This document shows positions 1-8,370 of a stretch of DNA of 64,000 bases, piece after piece. The position numbers were made by a program, and so were the translations under genes. The first letter of the stretch is position 1. The number at the start of each line of letters is the position of its first letter. The notes below the pieces were generated by a model. The model ran no database searches and was not told the origin of the DNA. It saw only the letters and a program-made list of their open reading frames with translations. The DNA is from an uncultured Vampirovibrio sp. GTDB taxonomy: Bacteria; Cyanobacteriota; Vampirovibrionia; Gastranaerophilales; Gastranaerophilaceae. The stretch is from the NCBI GenBank assembly GCA_910584405.1, contig CAJUAL010000011.1, positions 9,195 to 73,194 of the forward strand, in the 5' to 3' direction.

Positions 1-532
1 CGTTTTTAATATAATCATTTTCACCGAGAGGAACAAGTGTTTGAGTATCAGGATTATATACCCAGAAAAATACATCTTGACCGTATCTGTCAGGTTTGTT
101 TTTCCAGCCATTAATATCTATTGCAAGTAATGAATGATGTGGTATGTTTATTTGCCCAATCCATAAAACCATTCCATCAAATAGACAATATGGGGATAGT
201 AATTTTGAATCGGCAGCATGAGTTGTTGGGAATTTACCTAAGTAGTTTTTATAATTAGCGTTGGCTGCACTTGTTGGAATTTTACATCCGCCATTTTTAA
301 AATATGAATGAATGGTTTGGTAATCGCCTTTACTAATTATTTCATCAATGTTAAGTTCATCAGCTTTCATTCGCATTGTAGCTTGTTGTATAATTGCGTT
401 TGCTTTTTGTAGTTGTGTTCTTAATTTATTAGCTCTATATTTTGTGACTAGTCCCGGAATAGTCATTGCCGCAACCACTCCGATAATCCCGAGGGTAATA
501 AGAATTTCTGCTAACGTTAATCCTTTTTTCAT
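1..532 (-). CDS. Type IV pilin-like prepilin (C-terminus cut by window edge)
   Basis: Reading from the ATG at 532, the protein begins MKKGLTLAEILITLG and continues into a long hydrophobic helix, the class III prepilin signature: short basic leader, Gly before the cleavage site, Glu at mature position 5. The first residue after cleavage would be Leu instead of the usual Phe. A Shine-Dalgarno (AGGCAGG) lies just upstream. The 177 residues visible include a pattern shared with the other pilins here (D-G-x-V-L, then D-I-N-G-W.N-K-P-D-R-x-G-x-D-V-F), so this is a pseudopilin-type globular domain; the end lies left of the window. It should be processed by prepilin peptidase and assembled at the inner membrane. 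It is divergent from the XRE gene at 642, as are three other prepilins in this window. Confidence 0.9.
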   Translation of the reverse strand, partial: MKKGLTLAEILITLGIIGVVAAMTIPGLVTKYRANKLRTQLQKANAIIQQATMRMKADELNIDEIISKGDYQTIHSYFKNGGCKIPTSAANANYKNYLGKFPTTHAADSKLLSPYCLFDGMVLWIGQINIPHHSLLAIDINGWKNKPDRYGQDVFFWVYNPDTQTLVPLGENDYIKN

Positions 533-563
533 ATACCTGCCTTTCAAAGTTTTATTAAAAAAC

Positions 564-648
564 TTTATCACTAGTAATAAATTATTTAGCATTAATCATA
601 AAAATAGTCAAATTAATAATATATAACTTATCATTAGTAATATGATAA
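564..648. promoter_or_regulatory. Candidate operator between prepilin and XRE gene
   Basis: The 109-bp intergenic region holds two 14-bp direct repeats that differ at one base, TATCACTAGTAATA (566-579) and TATCATTAGTAATA (629-642). The second lies inside a perfect inverted repeat, TTATCAT-N7-ATGATAA (628-648), which covers the ATG of the XRE gene. This is what a self-binding repressor that also controls the divergent prepilin would need. The XRE gene has no Shine-Dalgarno, and a TATAAC box at 622-627 would place transcription start at or next to its ATG, so its mRNA may be leaderless. Confidence 0.55.
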
Positions 649-854
649 AGTTTAAATTAGATGATTTATTTTGGGAACACAGGACGACAGCAGAAGAAGT
701 CAGATGCGCAACAGGAATAAGCGCTTCTACTTTGTCAAATATCAGAAACGGCAAAAATATTAACATAAGTATTAAAACATTAGACAAGCTTTGCCAATAT
801 TTTAATTGCAGTGTTTCGAGTATTTTAGAATACGAACCGAATGAAAAAATTTAG
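642..854 (+). CDS. Small XRE/Cro-type HTH regulator
   Basis: The 70 residues are almost all one helix-turn-helix domain of the Cro/C1 (YozG-like) type: the pattern T-A-E-E-V-x-x-A-T-G-I-S-x-S-T-L-S-N-I-R-N-G-K matches the second and third helices, followed by I-K-T-L-D-K-L-C-Q-Y-F-N-C. There is no extra domain. The gene starts inside an inverted repeat and faces away from the prepilin gene at 532, so autorepression and control of that pilin are likely (inference). Its 3' end overlaps the convergent gene at 851 by 4 bp. Confidence 0.85.
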   Translation: MIKFKLDDLFWEHRTTAEEVRCATGISASTLSNIRNGKNINISIKTLDKLCQYFNCSVSSILEYEPNEKI

Positions 855-1336
855 TGCAGATAATGAATTAGTCCGAGAGCAACAATTGCTAAAAATATCA
901 CGACCCACATTATTACGTTTGCGCTAAATGGAGTGTCTGTATTTTCACATTCGTTTTTAGTTTCAATCATTATTTTAGCAAAATCGTAAAATGATTCTGC
1001 ATCATACTCTTTTTCTTTAATATTGTAACAAGTTGCATATTCGACACTAAATTTTTTTAAAATATTTTCTTCTTTTTTAAAATTATCAGTACTTAAATCT
1101 ATATCTGCCAAGATTATAACAAGACATTCAGGGTGTTGTTCCGAAAAATAAAGTATTCTTTGTTTATCAATATTTTCATTGTAGTAATCAACTGCAATTA
1201 TATCAATTTTTTCTTCAGCAGGAAGCTCATCATTTATAGAATATACCCCTGTTAATATGGTATTTTCACAAGTGGCAAAATATTCTTTATAATATTCTTC
1301 ACTAAAAGTTCCGTTTGAGATTACTGCTATGTTCAT
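851..1336 (-). CDS. Hypothetical tail-anchored protein with receiver-like N-terminus
   Basis: I do not recognise a named family. The first 120 or so residues alternate beta-like and helical stretches (M-N-I-A-V-I-S..., K-I-D-I-I-A-V-D-Y-Y, L-V-I-I-L-A-D) in the manner of a response-regulator receiver, but the phosphorylation pocket is not clearly complete. The last 20 residues (around V-I-M-W-V-V-I-F-L-A-I-V-A-L-G) form a single membrane helix with only a few residues after it, so the protein is probably tail-anchored with its domain in the cytoplasm. The TPR protein gene at 1382-2983 ends 46 bp upstream on the same strand, so the two may be co-transcribed. Confidence 0.65.
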   Translation of the reverse strand: MNIAVISNGTFSEEYYKEYFATCENTILTGVYSINDELPAEEKIDIIAVDYYNENIDKQRILYFSEQHPECLVIILADIDLSTDNFKKEENILKKFSVEYATCYNIKEKEYDAESFYDFAKIMIETKNECENTDTPFSANVIMWVVIFLAIVALGLIHYLH

Positions 1337-1381
1337 ATAAATTTCCTTTAATTTTTGTACAGTAGTTGCTTCATTTATTCT

Positions 1382-2983
1382 CTAGTCAAACAAAGCGTTG
1401 ATTTTATCAATAATATCTTGTGGATCGATTTCGTTTGTAATCTTATTTACATCTTGCGCGATTTGGTATAATTTTGCGGCTTCAATTTTATCACCTGTTA
1501 TCGCAATTGAGCGAGCTAAGTTGAAATGCGCAAGAGCGTAATTCGGATTGCATTCAACTGATTTTTTGAACATTTCCATAGCTTTTTGTACTCTGCCTAA
1601 ATCATCGAGATAGATTACGCCAAGATTGTTGTAAGCTATATCGTAATTCTTATCAAATTGGATGGCAAGTTCATATTCTCTTATTGCTTCATCAGTATCG
1701 CCTTTTCCCCAGTATAAGAAACCTAAATTACAGTGAATTTTAGCGTTTTGCGGGTCTAAATCAAGTGCGTTTCTGTAAATTGCAAGCGCGTTTTCATAGT
1801 CTTCTTTATCATAAAATGCACTGCCTAAGTTTACATAAATATCAATGTCTTCAGGTGTTAATAAATAAGCGCTTTGGTAGGATGTAATTGCTGCATCCAA
1901 ATCCTGTTTAGCTTCTTGAAATACAAAACCTAACGTTTGATTAACAACACTTGTCCATTCCTTGCTCGGGTTCAGTGTAATTGCTGTTTGAAAATGTGAA
2001 ACAGCACCGTCAACATCACCTTTAACATATAAAATATTTGCTAAATTTGAATGAAATTCAGGCATATTTGGCATAATTTGAATAAGTTTTTTATAAATTT
2101 CAGCAGCATTATCGTAATCGCCCAAATCTTCGTATGCTTTACATAAATGGCGATATGCAGGAATATTTAAGTTATCAAGCCAGATTGCCATTTTGTATTC
2201 TGTAATTGCGTTTTCAAATTGTCCCAGAGTTGAATATATATCACCCAGCAAACAATACAGCGGAACAAATCCCGGAGCTTTTTCTACTGCTTCGATATAG
2301 GTATCTAAAGCTTTATCAAGACCTTTTGATTGAACCATTGTATAGCCTTTTACAAGTATCGGAAGGAATTTAATATAAGTCAGGCCTTCTTTAACTTTTT
2401 TGATTGCTTCTTTATCAAATGGCAGTGTCAAGATTGACATTGTATATTCGTAAGCTGATTTAAGCTTGTTTTTAAAGATTCTGAATGATGAAATCTTATA
2501 GATATTATGCAGAAGATAATGAGCACAAGAGCTTGCAAACGGAGCATATTGTATTGCTTTTTTTGCATTAGTTTCAGCATCTAAAAATCTTGCTTTTTTA
2601 GTATATGCTTCGGCAAGCATATAGTAAGCTTTTGCAAATTTTGAATCTTTTGAAACTGCATTTTCAAAATAATTAACGGCTTTATCCATATCGCCTTTGT
2701 AAAATTGTGCAAGACCTATTTTGTAATAGATTTCGGCTGAATCAATGAAAGATTCAAGTGCAATTTGGTATTCTGTAATTGCTTCATCAACGTACTGGCA
2801 TGATGAATAAATGTCTAAATGCCAAGCCATGTATAAATCCCCTAAACGCAAGTGTAAATCAGCGTTTGTAGGGTCTTTTTGCAATCCTATTTGGCATAAT
2901 TCTATTGCAGATTTTACGTTGCCTGTTTTAATTTCTTTTTTTATTTTTTTATCTAAAAGTTTTGTATCGTTTTTCATATTCAT
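1382..2983 (-). CDS. TPR repeat protein
   Basis: A 533-residue protein built almost entirely of tetratricopeptide repeats; the last 300 residues contain at least eight successive copies of the pattern A-x-x-x-L-G-x-x-Y...A-I-x-x-Y-x-x-A-I-x-L-D-P. It has no signal peptide or membrane segment, so it is likely a cytoplasmic protein-protein scaffold. The partner cannot be told from sequence; the downstream tail-anchored protein on the same strand is one candidate. Two ATG codons (2983 and 2977) are possible starts; neither has a strong ribosome site. Confidence 0.85.
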   Translation of the reverse strand: MNMKNDTKLLDKKIKKEIKTGNVKSAIELCQIGLQKDPTNADLHLRLGDLYMAWHLDIYSSCQYVDEAITEYQIALESFIDSAEIYYKIGLAQFYKGDMDKAVNYFENAVSKDSKFAKAYYMLAEAYTKKARFLDAETNAKKAIQYAPFASSCAHYLLHNIYKISSFRIFKNKLKSAYEYTMSILTLPFDKEAIKKVKEGLTYIKFLPILVKGYTMVQSKGLDKALDTYIEAVEKAPGFVPLYCLLGDIYSTLGQFENAITEYKMAIWLDNLNIPAYRHLCKAYEDLGDYDNAAEIYKKLIQIMPNMPEFHSNLANILYVKGDVDGAVSHFQTAITLNPSKEWTSVVNQTLGFVFQEAKQDLDAAITSYQSAYLLTPEDIDIYVNLGSAFYDKEDYENALAIYRNALDLDPQNAKIHCNLGFLYWGKGDTDEAIREYELAIQFDKNYDIAYNNLGVIYLDDLGRVQKAMEMFKKSVECNPNYALAHFNLARSIAITGDKIEAAKLYQIAQDVNKITNEIDPQDIIDKINALFD

Positions 2984-3055
2984 ATAAATTAAGCTCTTCT
3001 TTTATTTATTTTAATTAATTATTTATAAAAAAGCAAGTTAATTAACATACTTTCG

Positions 3056-3063
3056 TGTATAAT
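3056..3063 (+). promoter_or_regulatory. Extended -10 promoter element
   Basis: TGTATAAT lies 26 bp upstream of the ATG of the LeuA/NifV-like gene. The TG before the hexamer makes an extended -10; I see no good -35 at the right distance. Confidence 0.45.
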
Positions 3064-3089
3064 ATAGTTTATTAGAATGAGGATTAAAT

Positions 3090-4400
3090 ATGACAGATAA
3101 CAGAATTTATTTTGTAGACGTAACAAACAGAGATGGTGTTCAAACTTCACGTTTAGGTTTAGCAAAGCTTCAAAAAACAATAATAAACTTAATGCTGAAT
3201 GATATGGGAATAACCCAGTCAGAGTTCGGGTTTCCTACCACAAAGCACGAACTTAACTATTTGAACGGAAATTTAGAACTTGTTAAACGCGGAGTTATTT
3301 CTACAACAAAACTTTCAGGCTGGATGCGCGGTATTGCAAGTGATGTTGAAGAATCATTTAGAAGTGTTCCGAATTTAGAAAATGTTAATCTGTCACAATC
3401 AACATCAGAGCAAATGATTAATGGTAAATATATGGGTAAAAAGACTCCTGATGATATCATTAAGATGACCAAAGAAGCTGTAGAATGCGCTGTTGATAAG
3501 GGTGCAAAAATTATCGGAGTGAACGCGGAAGATGCTTCACGCAGTGATATTGATTATCTGATTAAGTATGCTACAGAAGCTAAAAAATCAGGTGCTTACA
3601 GATTCAGATACTGCGATACTTTAGGTTTTGAAGATCCTCAGACAACTTATGACAGAATTTATAAGATAGCAAAAGCTACTCAAATGCCGATAGAGCTTCA
3701 CTTCCATAATGATTTGGGAATGGCAGTTGCTTGTTCTGTGATGGGAGCAAGAGCTGCAATTGATGCGGGAGTTGATGCTTATATTAATACTGCGATAAAC
3801 GGAATGGGGGAAAGAGCCGGAAATGCTGATTTGGTATCGTGCTTGCTGGCATGTTTAAAATCGGCGGGATTTAAAGATAAGTATAAAATTGATGAAAATA
3901 TTCGTCTTGATAAAGCTTGGGAACTTGCGAAATATACAGCTTACGCCTTCGGTGTTGATATTCCGATAAATCAGCCTGCTGTTGGTGATAACGCGTTTGC
4001 CCATGAATCAGGCATTCATGCTGACGGAGCTTTGAAAGACAGAAGAAATTATGAACTTTATGATTTTGAAGAGCTAGGACGCGGTGAGCCTGAAATTATT
4101 GAAACGGGAAGAATGATTACAACAGGTGAGTACGGCGGAATTAAAGGTTTTAGAAACGTTTATAATAACCTTGAAATCGAGTTTAAAGATGAACATGAAG
4201 CAAGAAATATCTTGGAACTTGCACGTTACGCGAACGTTCATACCCAAAAACCTTTAACAACGAGTGAATTAAGATTCATTTATTACTTCCCTGATATTGC
4301 GGCACAAGTGATGACAGTGTCACCATATTATGAACCGCTCGGTGCAATAAAAGAACGTGTAGAAGCGCAGATGAAGAATCCGCCTGTCGGTGTTATTTAA
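3090..4400 (+). CDS. 2-Isopropylmalate/homocitrate synthase-like enzyme (DRE-TIM family)
   Basis: The protein opens with F-V-D-V-T-N-R-D-G-V-Q, the metal-binding signature of enzymes that condense acetyl-CoA with a 2-oxo acid, and contains the later H-F-H-N-D-L-G-M-A motif (about residue 205) and G-x-G-E-R-A-G-N. Homocitrate and isopropylmalate synthases share these. It is 436 residues long, shorter than LeuA (about 510), because the C-terminal regulatory dimer domain is missing; the F-R-Y-C-D-T-L-G segment resembles homocitrate/NifV-type members. The substrate is uncertain: isopropylmalate, citramalate and homocitrate synthesis are all possible. A GAGG ribosome site precedes the start. The stop codon overlaps the ATG of a small XRE gene (TAATG), which suggests translational coupling. 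Confidence 0.85.
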   Translation: MTDNRIYFVDVTNRDGVQTSRLGLAKLQKTIINLMLNDMGITQSEFGFPTTKHELNYLNGNLELVKRGVISTTKLSGWMRGIASDVEESFRSVPNLENVNLSQSTSEQMINGKYMGKKTPDDIIKMTKEAVECAVDKGAKIIGVNAEDASRSDIDYLIKYATEAKKSGAYRFRYCDTLGFEDPQTTYDRIYKIAKATQMPIELHFHNDLGMAVACSVMGARAAIDAGVDAYINTAINGMGERAGNADLVSCLLACLKSAGFKDKYKIDENIRLDKAWELAKYTAYAFGVDIPINQPAVGDNAFAHESGIHADGALKDRRNYELYDFEELGRGEPEIIETGRMITTGEYGGIKGFRNVYNNLEIEFKDEHEARNILELARYANVHTQKPLTTSELRFIYYFPDIAAQVMTVSPYYEPLGAIKERVEAQMKNPPVGVI

Positions 4401-4627
4401 TGAATAATAAGCCAACCAACGTAACAAAGGAATTTGGATTGAAAGTTAAACTTGAGAGAGTGAAAAGAAATATTTCTCAGGAAAAGTTAGCTGAGCTGGC
4501 TGATGTAAACCGAGGTACTATCAGCACGATTGAAAGAGCACTTAGTATTCCCTCAATCGAAACAGCTGCTTGTATTGCGAATGCCCTTGGTATTGAGCTT
4601 TATAAATTATTTATTTTTGAAGATTAA
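4400..4627 (+). CDS. Small XRE-type HTH regulator
   Basis: A 75-residue Cro/C1-type protein: G-L-K-V-K-L-E-R-V-K-R-N-I-S-Q-E-K-L-A-E-L-A-D-V-N-R-G-T-I-S covers helices 1-3, followed by P-S-I-E-T-A-A-C-I-A-N-A-L-G, a textbook XRE fold with no additional domain. Its ATG overlaps the stop of the LeuA/NifV-like gene by one base, so it is probably made from the same mRNA and may act on that operon. Unlike four other XRE genes in the window it is not paired with a prepilin. Confidence 0.85.
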   Translation: MNNKPTNVTKEFGLKVKLERVKRNISQEKLAELADVNRGTISTIERALSIPSIETAACIANALGIELYKLFIFED

Positions 4628-5353
4628 TTACTTAATAGAATAATCGATTCCGTGTTTTTGAAATAATGCATTGAAAAAGTCTTTATTTTCAATGACGCTT
4701 TCTGCTGTTAATTTCATATCTACAGCACCAATAAACGGATGGTTTTTCTGTTCTTTTCGTTCAAGAACTTTGGTAATATAATCCTTAGCAATTGTATTGG
4801 TTTCTCTAACCATTGCTCGTTGCTCTTCTGCCGGTGGGTTTTGTGAGATTCGTTCTAAAAGTTCTATAGCTTGTTTTGTTAAATCATTAACAAAGTTTTC
4901 GCTATTTTGAACAATTGACCTTAATATATTATTTCTGCTCTCAAAAGCTTTTACATTTGGAATAAATTTATATTTTGAATGAAAATAGACTGCTGTATCT
5001 TTTGATAAAATATCAAATTGGTTGATATTATTTTCAAGCATTGCGATAATACTTGAGAGACGCATTATTTCTCCAAATCTGAAATTTCTTAATTTAGAAC
5101 TTCTATATTCGGGTTCAACTTCCATAAAAAAGCCGAACATTTTTTGATGTTCTTTGTCTATTGAAAAGATTTCTTGTCCTAATCTTTTACCTATTGGATT
5201 TCGAATTTCTGTTATAAGTCTGTTAAAACCGTCATTATAAACTCTTGTCGAAGTTGTTATTTCCCCAAGCAGGTCATTCCTGGTGGTGAATGAACAAACC
5301 TGTCTTAAATCATTAGGGGCAATATTTTTTATTAATGGGGTAATTTTTGTCAT
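4628..5353 (-). CDS. Hypothetical protein with possible GNAT-like fold
   Basis: Not recognised with certainty. The stretch from about residue 70 to 130 (F-G-F-F-M-E-V-E-P-E-Y-R-S-S-K-L, then G-E-I-M-R-L-S-S-I, L-S-K-D-T-A-V-Y-F-H-S-K-Y-K-F) has the order of elements found in GNAT acetyltransferases: strand 4, a pyrophosphate-loop-like turn, helix 3 and the Y-F-H-x-K-Y-G-F-like segment near strand 5. The canonical Q/RxxGxG/A loop is not clear, so activity is doubtful. The C-terminal third is helical. It is convergent with the XRE gene at 4400, one base apart. No clear ribosome site. Confidence 0.6.
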   Translation of the reverse strand: MTKITPLIKNIAPNDLRQVCSFTTRNDLLGEITTSTRVYNDGFNRLITEIRNPIGKRLGQEIFSIDKEHQKMFGFFMEVEPEYRSSKLRNFRFGEIMRLSSIIAMLENNINQFDILSKDTAVYFHSKYKFIPNVKAFESRNNILRSIVQNSENFVNDLTKQAIELLERISQNPPAEEQRAMVRETNTIAKDYITKVLERKEQKNHPFIGAVDMKLTAESVIENKDFFNALFQKHGIDYSIK

Positions 5354-5385
5354 ATATTTTATAATGGCAGTAAAAATATTTTTTG

Positions 5386-6435
5386 CTATATTACTCGTCC
5401 GCCCATTATTAAATGACCGTCTTCAAGATTATAAATTACGCCAGCTTGACCTGTAGTTATTGAATTAACGGGTTCGTAAAATGTGATTTCTGCTTTATCA
5501 TCAATTATTTCAACGTGAGCTTTTTTAGCGTTCATGTTGTAGCGGATTTTTACCATAGCATCAAATTCTTTTTGCTCAATCGGGTATGAAAAATTCAAAT
5601 CTTCGATTGCCAAGCGGGTTTTAAAATCATCTTCACGTTTGCCTAAGTATACAATATTTTTCTCTGCATCAATATCAATTACATATAACGGATAAGGTGC
5701 AGCGATTCCAATCCCTTTCCTTTGCCCGATTGTGTATTGGTAATGTCCCGTGTGGGTTCCCAGTTTTTTACCTGTCGGAATTTCTATAAAATCGCCTTTT
5801 TGTTCGCCGAATTTTTCTTTCAGATAGGATTTTGTCGTTGTCGGTTTTTGGATAAAACAAATATCCTGACTTTCTTTAGATGATTTTGGAGGTAAATCAA
5901 AATCAATTGCAAGCTGACGAACTTGCGATTTATCATATTCATACAGCGGGAAAACAGTTTTTGACAGTTGTTTTTGACCTAATCTGTAAAGAAAATATAA
6001 TTGGTCTTTATGTTCATCTTTAGCAGGGTAAAGTTTATAAACACCGTCAACAAGTCTTATGTCTGCGTAATGTCCTGTGGCAAAAATGTCGGCGCCAAGT
6101 TCATTTATTGCGTAATCAAAAATTTCGCCCCATTTTATAAATTGGTTACAAATTATACAAGGGTTTGGGGTTCCACCGTTTTTGTAAGTGGATTCAAAAT
6201 TATCTATAACACATTTTTGAAATTTGTCACAAACATCTAAAACGTAGTGCTCGATACCGAGTTTATCTGCAACCTTTTTGGCGTTTTGACAAACCAACTC
6301 AGCAGAAGGAGTGTTTACCATTTTGCCGGTAATCCCTATAACCTTGTAACCTTTTTGCTGCAATAAAAGTGCTGTAACAGAACTGTCTATTCCGCCTGAT
6401 AATGCTACTGCCGCGATTTTTTGTTTGTTTTCCAT
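5386..6435 (-). CDS. mnmA: tRNA-specific 2-thiouridylase MnmA
   Basis: MnmA puts sulfur on C2 of the wobble uridine (U34) of tRNA-Lys, -Glu and -Gln, using ATP and a relayed persulfide. The N-terminus carries the PP-loop A-L-S-G-G-I-D-S-S (residues about 11-19). The two catalytic cysteines are visible in P-N-P-C-I-I-C-N (about residue 95) and S-Q-D-I-C-F-I (about residue 192), and the T-G-H-Y-A motif follows the first. At 349 residues it is near family length. It lacks a strong Shine-Dalgarno. It sits divergent from pgi, with TrmFO (52292) and MiaB (36666) as the other tRNA-modifying enzymes in the window. Confidence 0.96.
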   Translation of the reverse strand: MENKQKIAAVALSGGIDSSVTALLLQQKGYKVIGITGKMVNTPSAELVCQNAKKVADKLGIEHYVLDVCDKFQKCVIDNFESTYKNGGTPNPCIICNQFIKWGEIFDYAINELGADIFATGHYADIRLVDGVYKLYPAKDEHKDQLYFLYRLGQKQLSKTVFPLYEYDKSQVRQLAIDFDLPPKSSKESQDICFIQKPTTTKSYLKEKFGEQKGDFIEIPTGKKLGTHTGHYQYTIGQRKGIGIAAPYPLYVIDIDAEKNIVYLGKREDDFKTRLAIEDLNFSYPIEQKEFDAMVKIRYNMNAKKAHVEIIDDKAEITFYEPVNSITTGQAGVIYNLEDGHLIMGGRVI

Positions 6436-6505
6436 AGAGTTATTATAGCATGTAAATCTTTTTTATATTACAATGTAGAAAACCGTACAAAAAAAGGAGA
6501 ACATA

Positions 6506-7804
6506 ATGTTGACAAAAAATTCATCAGTAAAAACAAGTTTTTCAGGTGTAGATTTCTCAAAATATTCATCAAAAACATCTGAATTTGTAAAAGAATTTAG
6601 CGCAAGAGCTAACAAACCGGGTTATTTTTTAAACTGGGTTAATTTGCCGTCTGAACAACTAAAAAGAGTTGACGAACTTTATTCAATGGTTGAAAGCTTC
6701 AAATCTCAAACAGGAGCTTCAAGATTAAGCGTTATGGGTATCGGCGGTTCAAAACATACCGTTGAACATATGCTTGGTATTAACGGTTTGAACCTTTGCG
6801 GCGAAAGTGTTGCATTTTATTCTGACGTTGATTCTATCAGCTGGGAAAGATTTATCACAAAGTTAGGTGATGTAACTTCTTCAAACTACATGATAGCTTC
6901 AAAATCAGGTTCAACTTTTGAAACTAAAGACGGATTTTTAAGAATCCAACAAATGTTGATTGATTCTTACATGTCAAAAGGGCAAACAAAAGAAGAAGCT
7001 GAAAAATCAGCATCAAAACACTTTATTGCAGTAACCGACGGAAACGCTGAAAAAAGTGAATTACGCAGAACTTCAAATGAACAAGGCTGGTTAGGCGATT
7101 TATTTATTCATGATGATGTAGGTGGAAGATTCTCAGCATTTGATGATCATGCTTTATTTACATTAATTTGGGCAGGACTTTCAAAAGCTGATATGGTTTC
7201 TTTATTAAACGCAGCTCAAGAAGTTTCTGAACAATCGTTGTCAGATGATTTAGAAATAAATGACGCCCTAAAAGAAGGTATCTTCTGGGCTGATGCTAAA
7301 ATGAACGGAATCAGCGCTTCAGTTCATCAATATATGGGTTCAATGTTTGAAAACACTGTTTACTGGCATGCTCAAATGCAGAATGAATCAGTTAAAGATA
7401 CATTAAAACAGGTTGCTAAAGTTCCTGATGCGATGCACCACTCAGCAGAAGCTCATTTTAACCCTGCAAATAAATTAGTTTTTGCATTAACTGTTCCTGT
7501 AGATAACGGTGTTTGCAGAGAAAATGCGCAAAGTTATATTGAAGCATTAACAAAATCTTATGAAATTACAGGCGCGTTCTTTAAAGAAGAAGTTGAAACT
7601 TCAACTTTAGGTTTGACAGCATCTGCAGCTGGTGCAATGACTCAATTAAGAGCATTTGCAACAGTTTACCAAGAAATCGTTGAATGCGTTATGAGCGGAA
7701 AAGCTCTTCCTGAAGTTTTTGACAGCGTACTTCAACCGCACGTAGAATTTTATAAAAAGAATTTAAAAGGTGGAGTTGTAGTTCCGGGAAGAATTTCTGA
7801 GTAA
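6506..7804 (+). CDS. pgi: Glucose-6-phosphate isomerase
   Basis: This enzyme interconverts glucose-6-phosphate and fructose-6-phosphate in glycolysis. The SIS fold is shown by M-G-I-G-G-S-K-H-T-V-E (about residue 80) and the phosphate-binding S-K-S-G-S-T-F-E-T (about residue 132). The catalytic Glu region appears as S-M-F-E-N-T-V-Y-W, and the C-terminal Q-P-H-V-E-F-Y-K-K-N. The 432-residue size matches the shorter bacterial Pgi type. AAAGGAG lies 7 bases before the ATG. A strong terminator follows at 7821, so it is a single-gene unit. Confidence 0.93.
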   Translation: MLTKNSSVKTSFSGVDFSKYSSKTSEFVKEFSARANKPGYFLNWVNLPSEQLKRVDELYSMVESFKSQTGASRLSVMGIGGSKHTVEHMLGINGLNLCGESVAFYSDVDSISWERFITKLGDVTSSNYMIASKSGSTFETKDGFLRIQQMLIDSYMSKGQTKEEAEKSASKHFIAVTDGNAEKSELRRTSNEQGWLGDLFIHDDVGGRFSAFDDHALFTLIWAGLSKADMVSLLNAAQEVSEQSLSDDLEINDALKEGIFWADAKMNGISASVHQYMGSMFENTVYWHAQMQNESVKDTLKQVAKVPDAMHHSAEAHFNPANKLVFALTVPVDNGVCRENAQSYIEALTKSYEITGAFFKEEVETSTLGLTASAAGAMTQLRAFATVYQEIVECVMSGKALPEVFDSVLQPHVEFYKKNLKGGVVVPGRISE

Positions 7805-7820
7805 ATTAATTTTTTATATT

Positions 7821-7854
7821 AAAAGGCGCGGCGGGATTTCCCGCCGCGCCTTTT
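7821..7854. terminator. Strong bidirectional terminator
   Basis: A perfect 16-bp stem (AAAAGGCGCGGCGGGA and its complement) with a 2-base gap, flanked by A and T runs. It can end pgi from the left and the small gene at 7858-8034 from the right. Confidence 0.9.
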
Positions 7855-7857
7855 AGT

Positions 7858-8034
7858 TTATTCTTTTTCAATTTCAAATAATAATGAATCTGCGGTGTCG
7901 CAGATTAGACCTGTTGCGCCTTTTATTCTGTAAATATCTTCCGCGTCATTATTTGAGCAGTAGCAATCAAGCAGCAGTGTTGTGCTGTAAAGGGTATTAG
8001 CAAGTTTATGAATTTTTTGCATCTTTTCGTCCAT
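7858..8034 (-). CDS. Small hypothetical protein (58 aa)
   Basis: A 58-residue reading frame starting MDEKMQKIHKLANTLYS and ending L-L-F-E-I-E-K-E. It has a good ribosome site (AAAGGAG, 5 bases before the ATG) and ends right at the terminator stem, which supports a real gene. It is helical, contains three Cys (C-Y-C and one later) and has no membrane segment. No family recognised. Confidence 0.6.
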   Translation of the reverse strand: MDEKMQKIHKLANTLYSTTLLLDCYCSNNDAEDIYRIKGATGLICDTADSLLFEIEKE

Positions 8035-8153
8035 TTGTTCTCCTTTGTTAAATATATTACGATATATTTTAGTTAATGCTAAATAATTTTAGATATTTAT
8101 AAAAATGTTACCAAATATATTAAATTATGTCAATATATATAAAAAGAGGAATT

Positions 8154-8363
8154 ATGGGTACCAGAGAAGATATAAAAAGTATAATTACCAAGGCAGGATG
8201 GACACAGAAAGAACTTGTTCAAGAATTAAATATATGCAGTGATAAAAAGTATTCGGATTCAAGTTTTTCTCAAAAATTATCAACTGAAAATTTAAAGTAT
8301 AAAGAAGCGAAATTGATAGCGGATATCCTGGGATATGAGCTTCAGTTTGTTAAAAAGAAATAA
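8154..8363 (+). CDS. Small HTH-like protein, first of a tandem pair
   Basis: A 69-residue protein starting MGTREDIKSIITKAGWTQ. I prefer the ATG at 8154 because AAGAGGA lies 5 bases upstream; an in-frame ATG at 8127 has no ribosome site. The pattern A-G-W-T-Q-K-E-L-V-Q-E-L, then S-x-F-S-Q-K-L and A-K-L-I-A-D-I-L-G-Y-E-L looks like an XRE-type helix-turn-helix with a longer turn. The next gene encodes a clear paralogue with the same spacing, so this is a local duplication. Confidence 0.65.
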   Translation: MGTREDIKSIITKAGWTQKELVQELNICSDKKYSDSSFSQKLSTENLKYKEAKLIADILGYELQFVKKK

Positions 8364-8370
8364 TAATTGT

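Noticed and set aside
348..626. Plus-strand open frame of 92 codons at the left end
   Set aside because: It lies opposite the prepilin gene on the minus strand, which has a full prepilin signature and a ribosome site.
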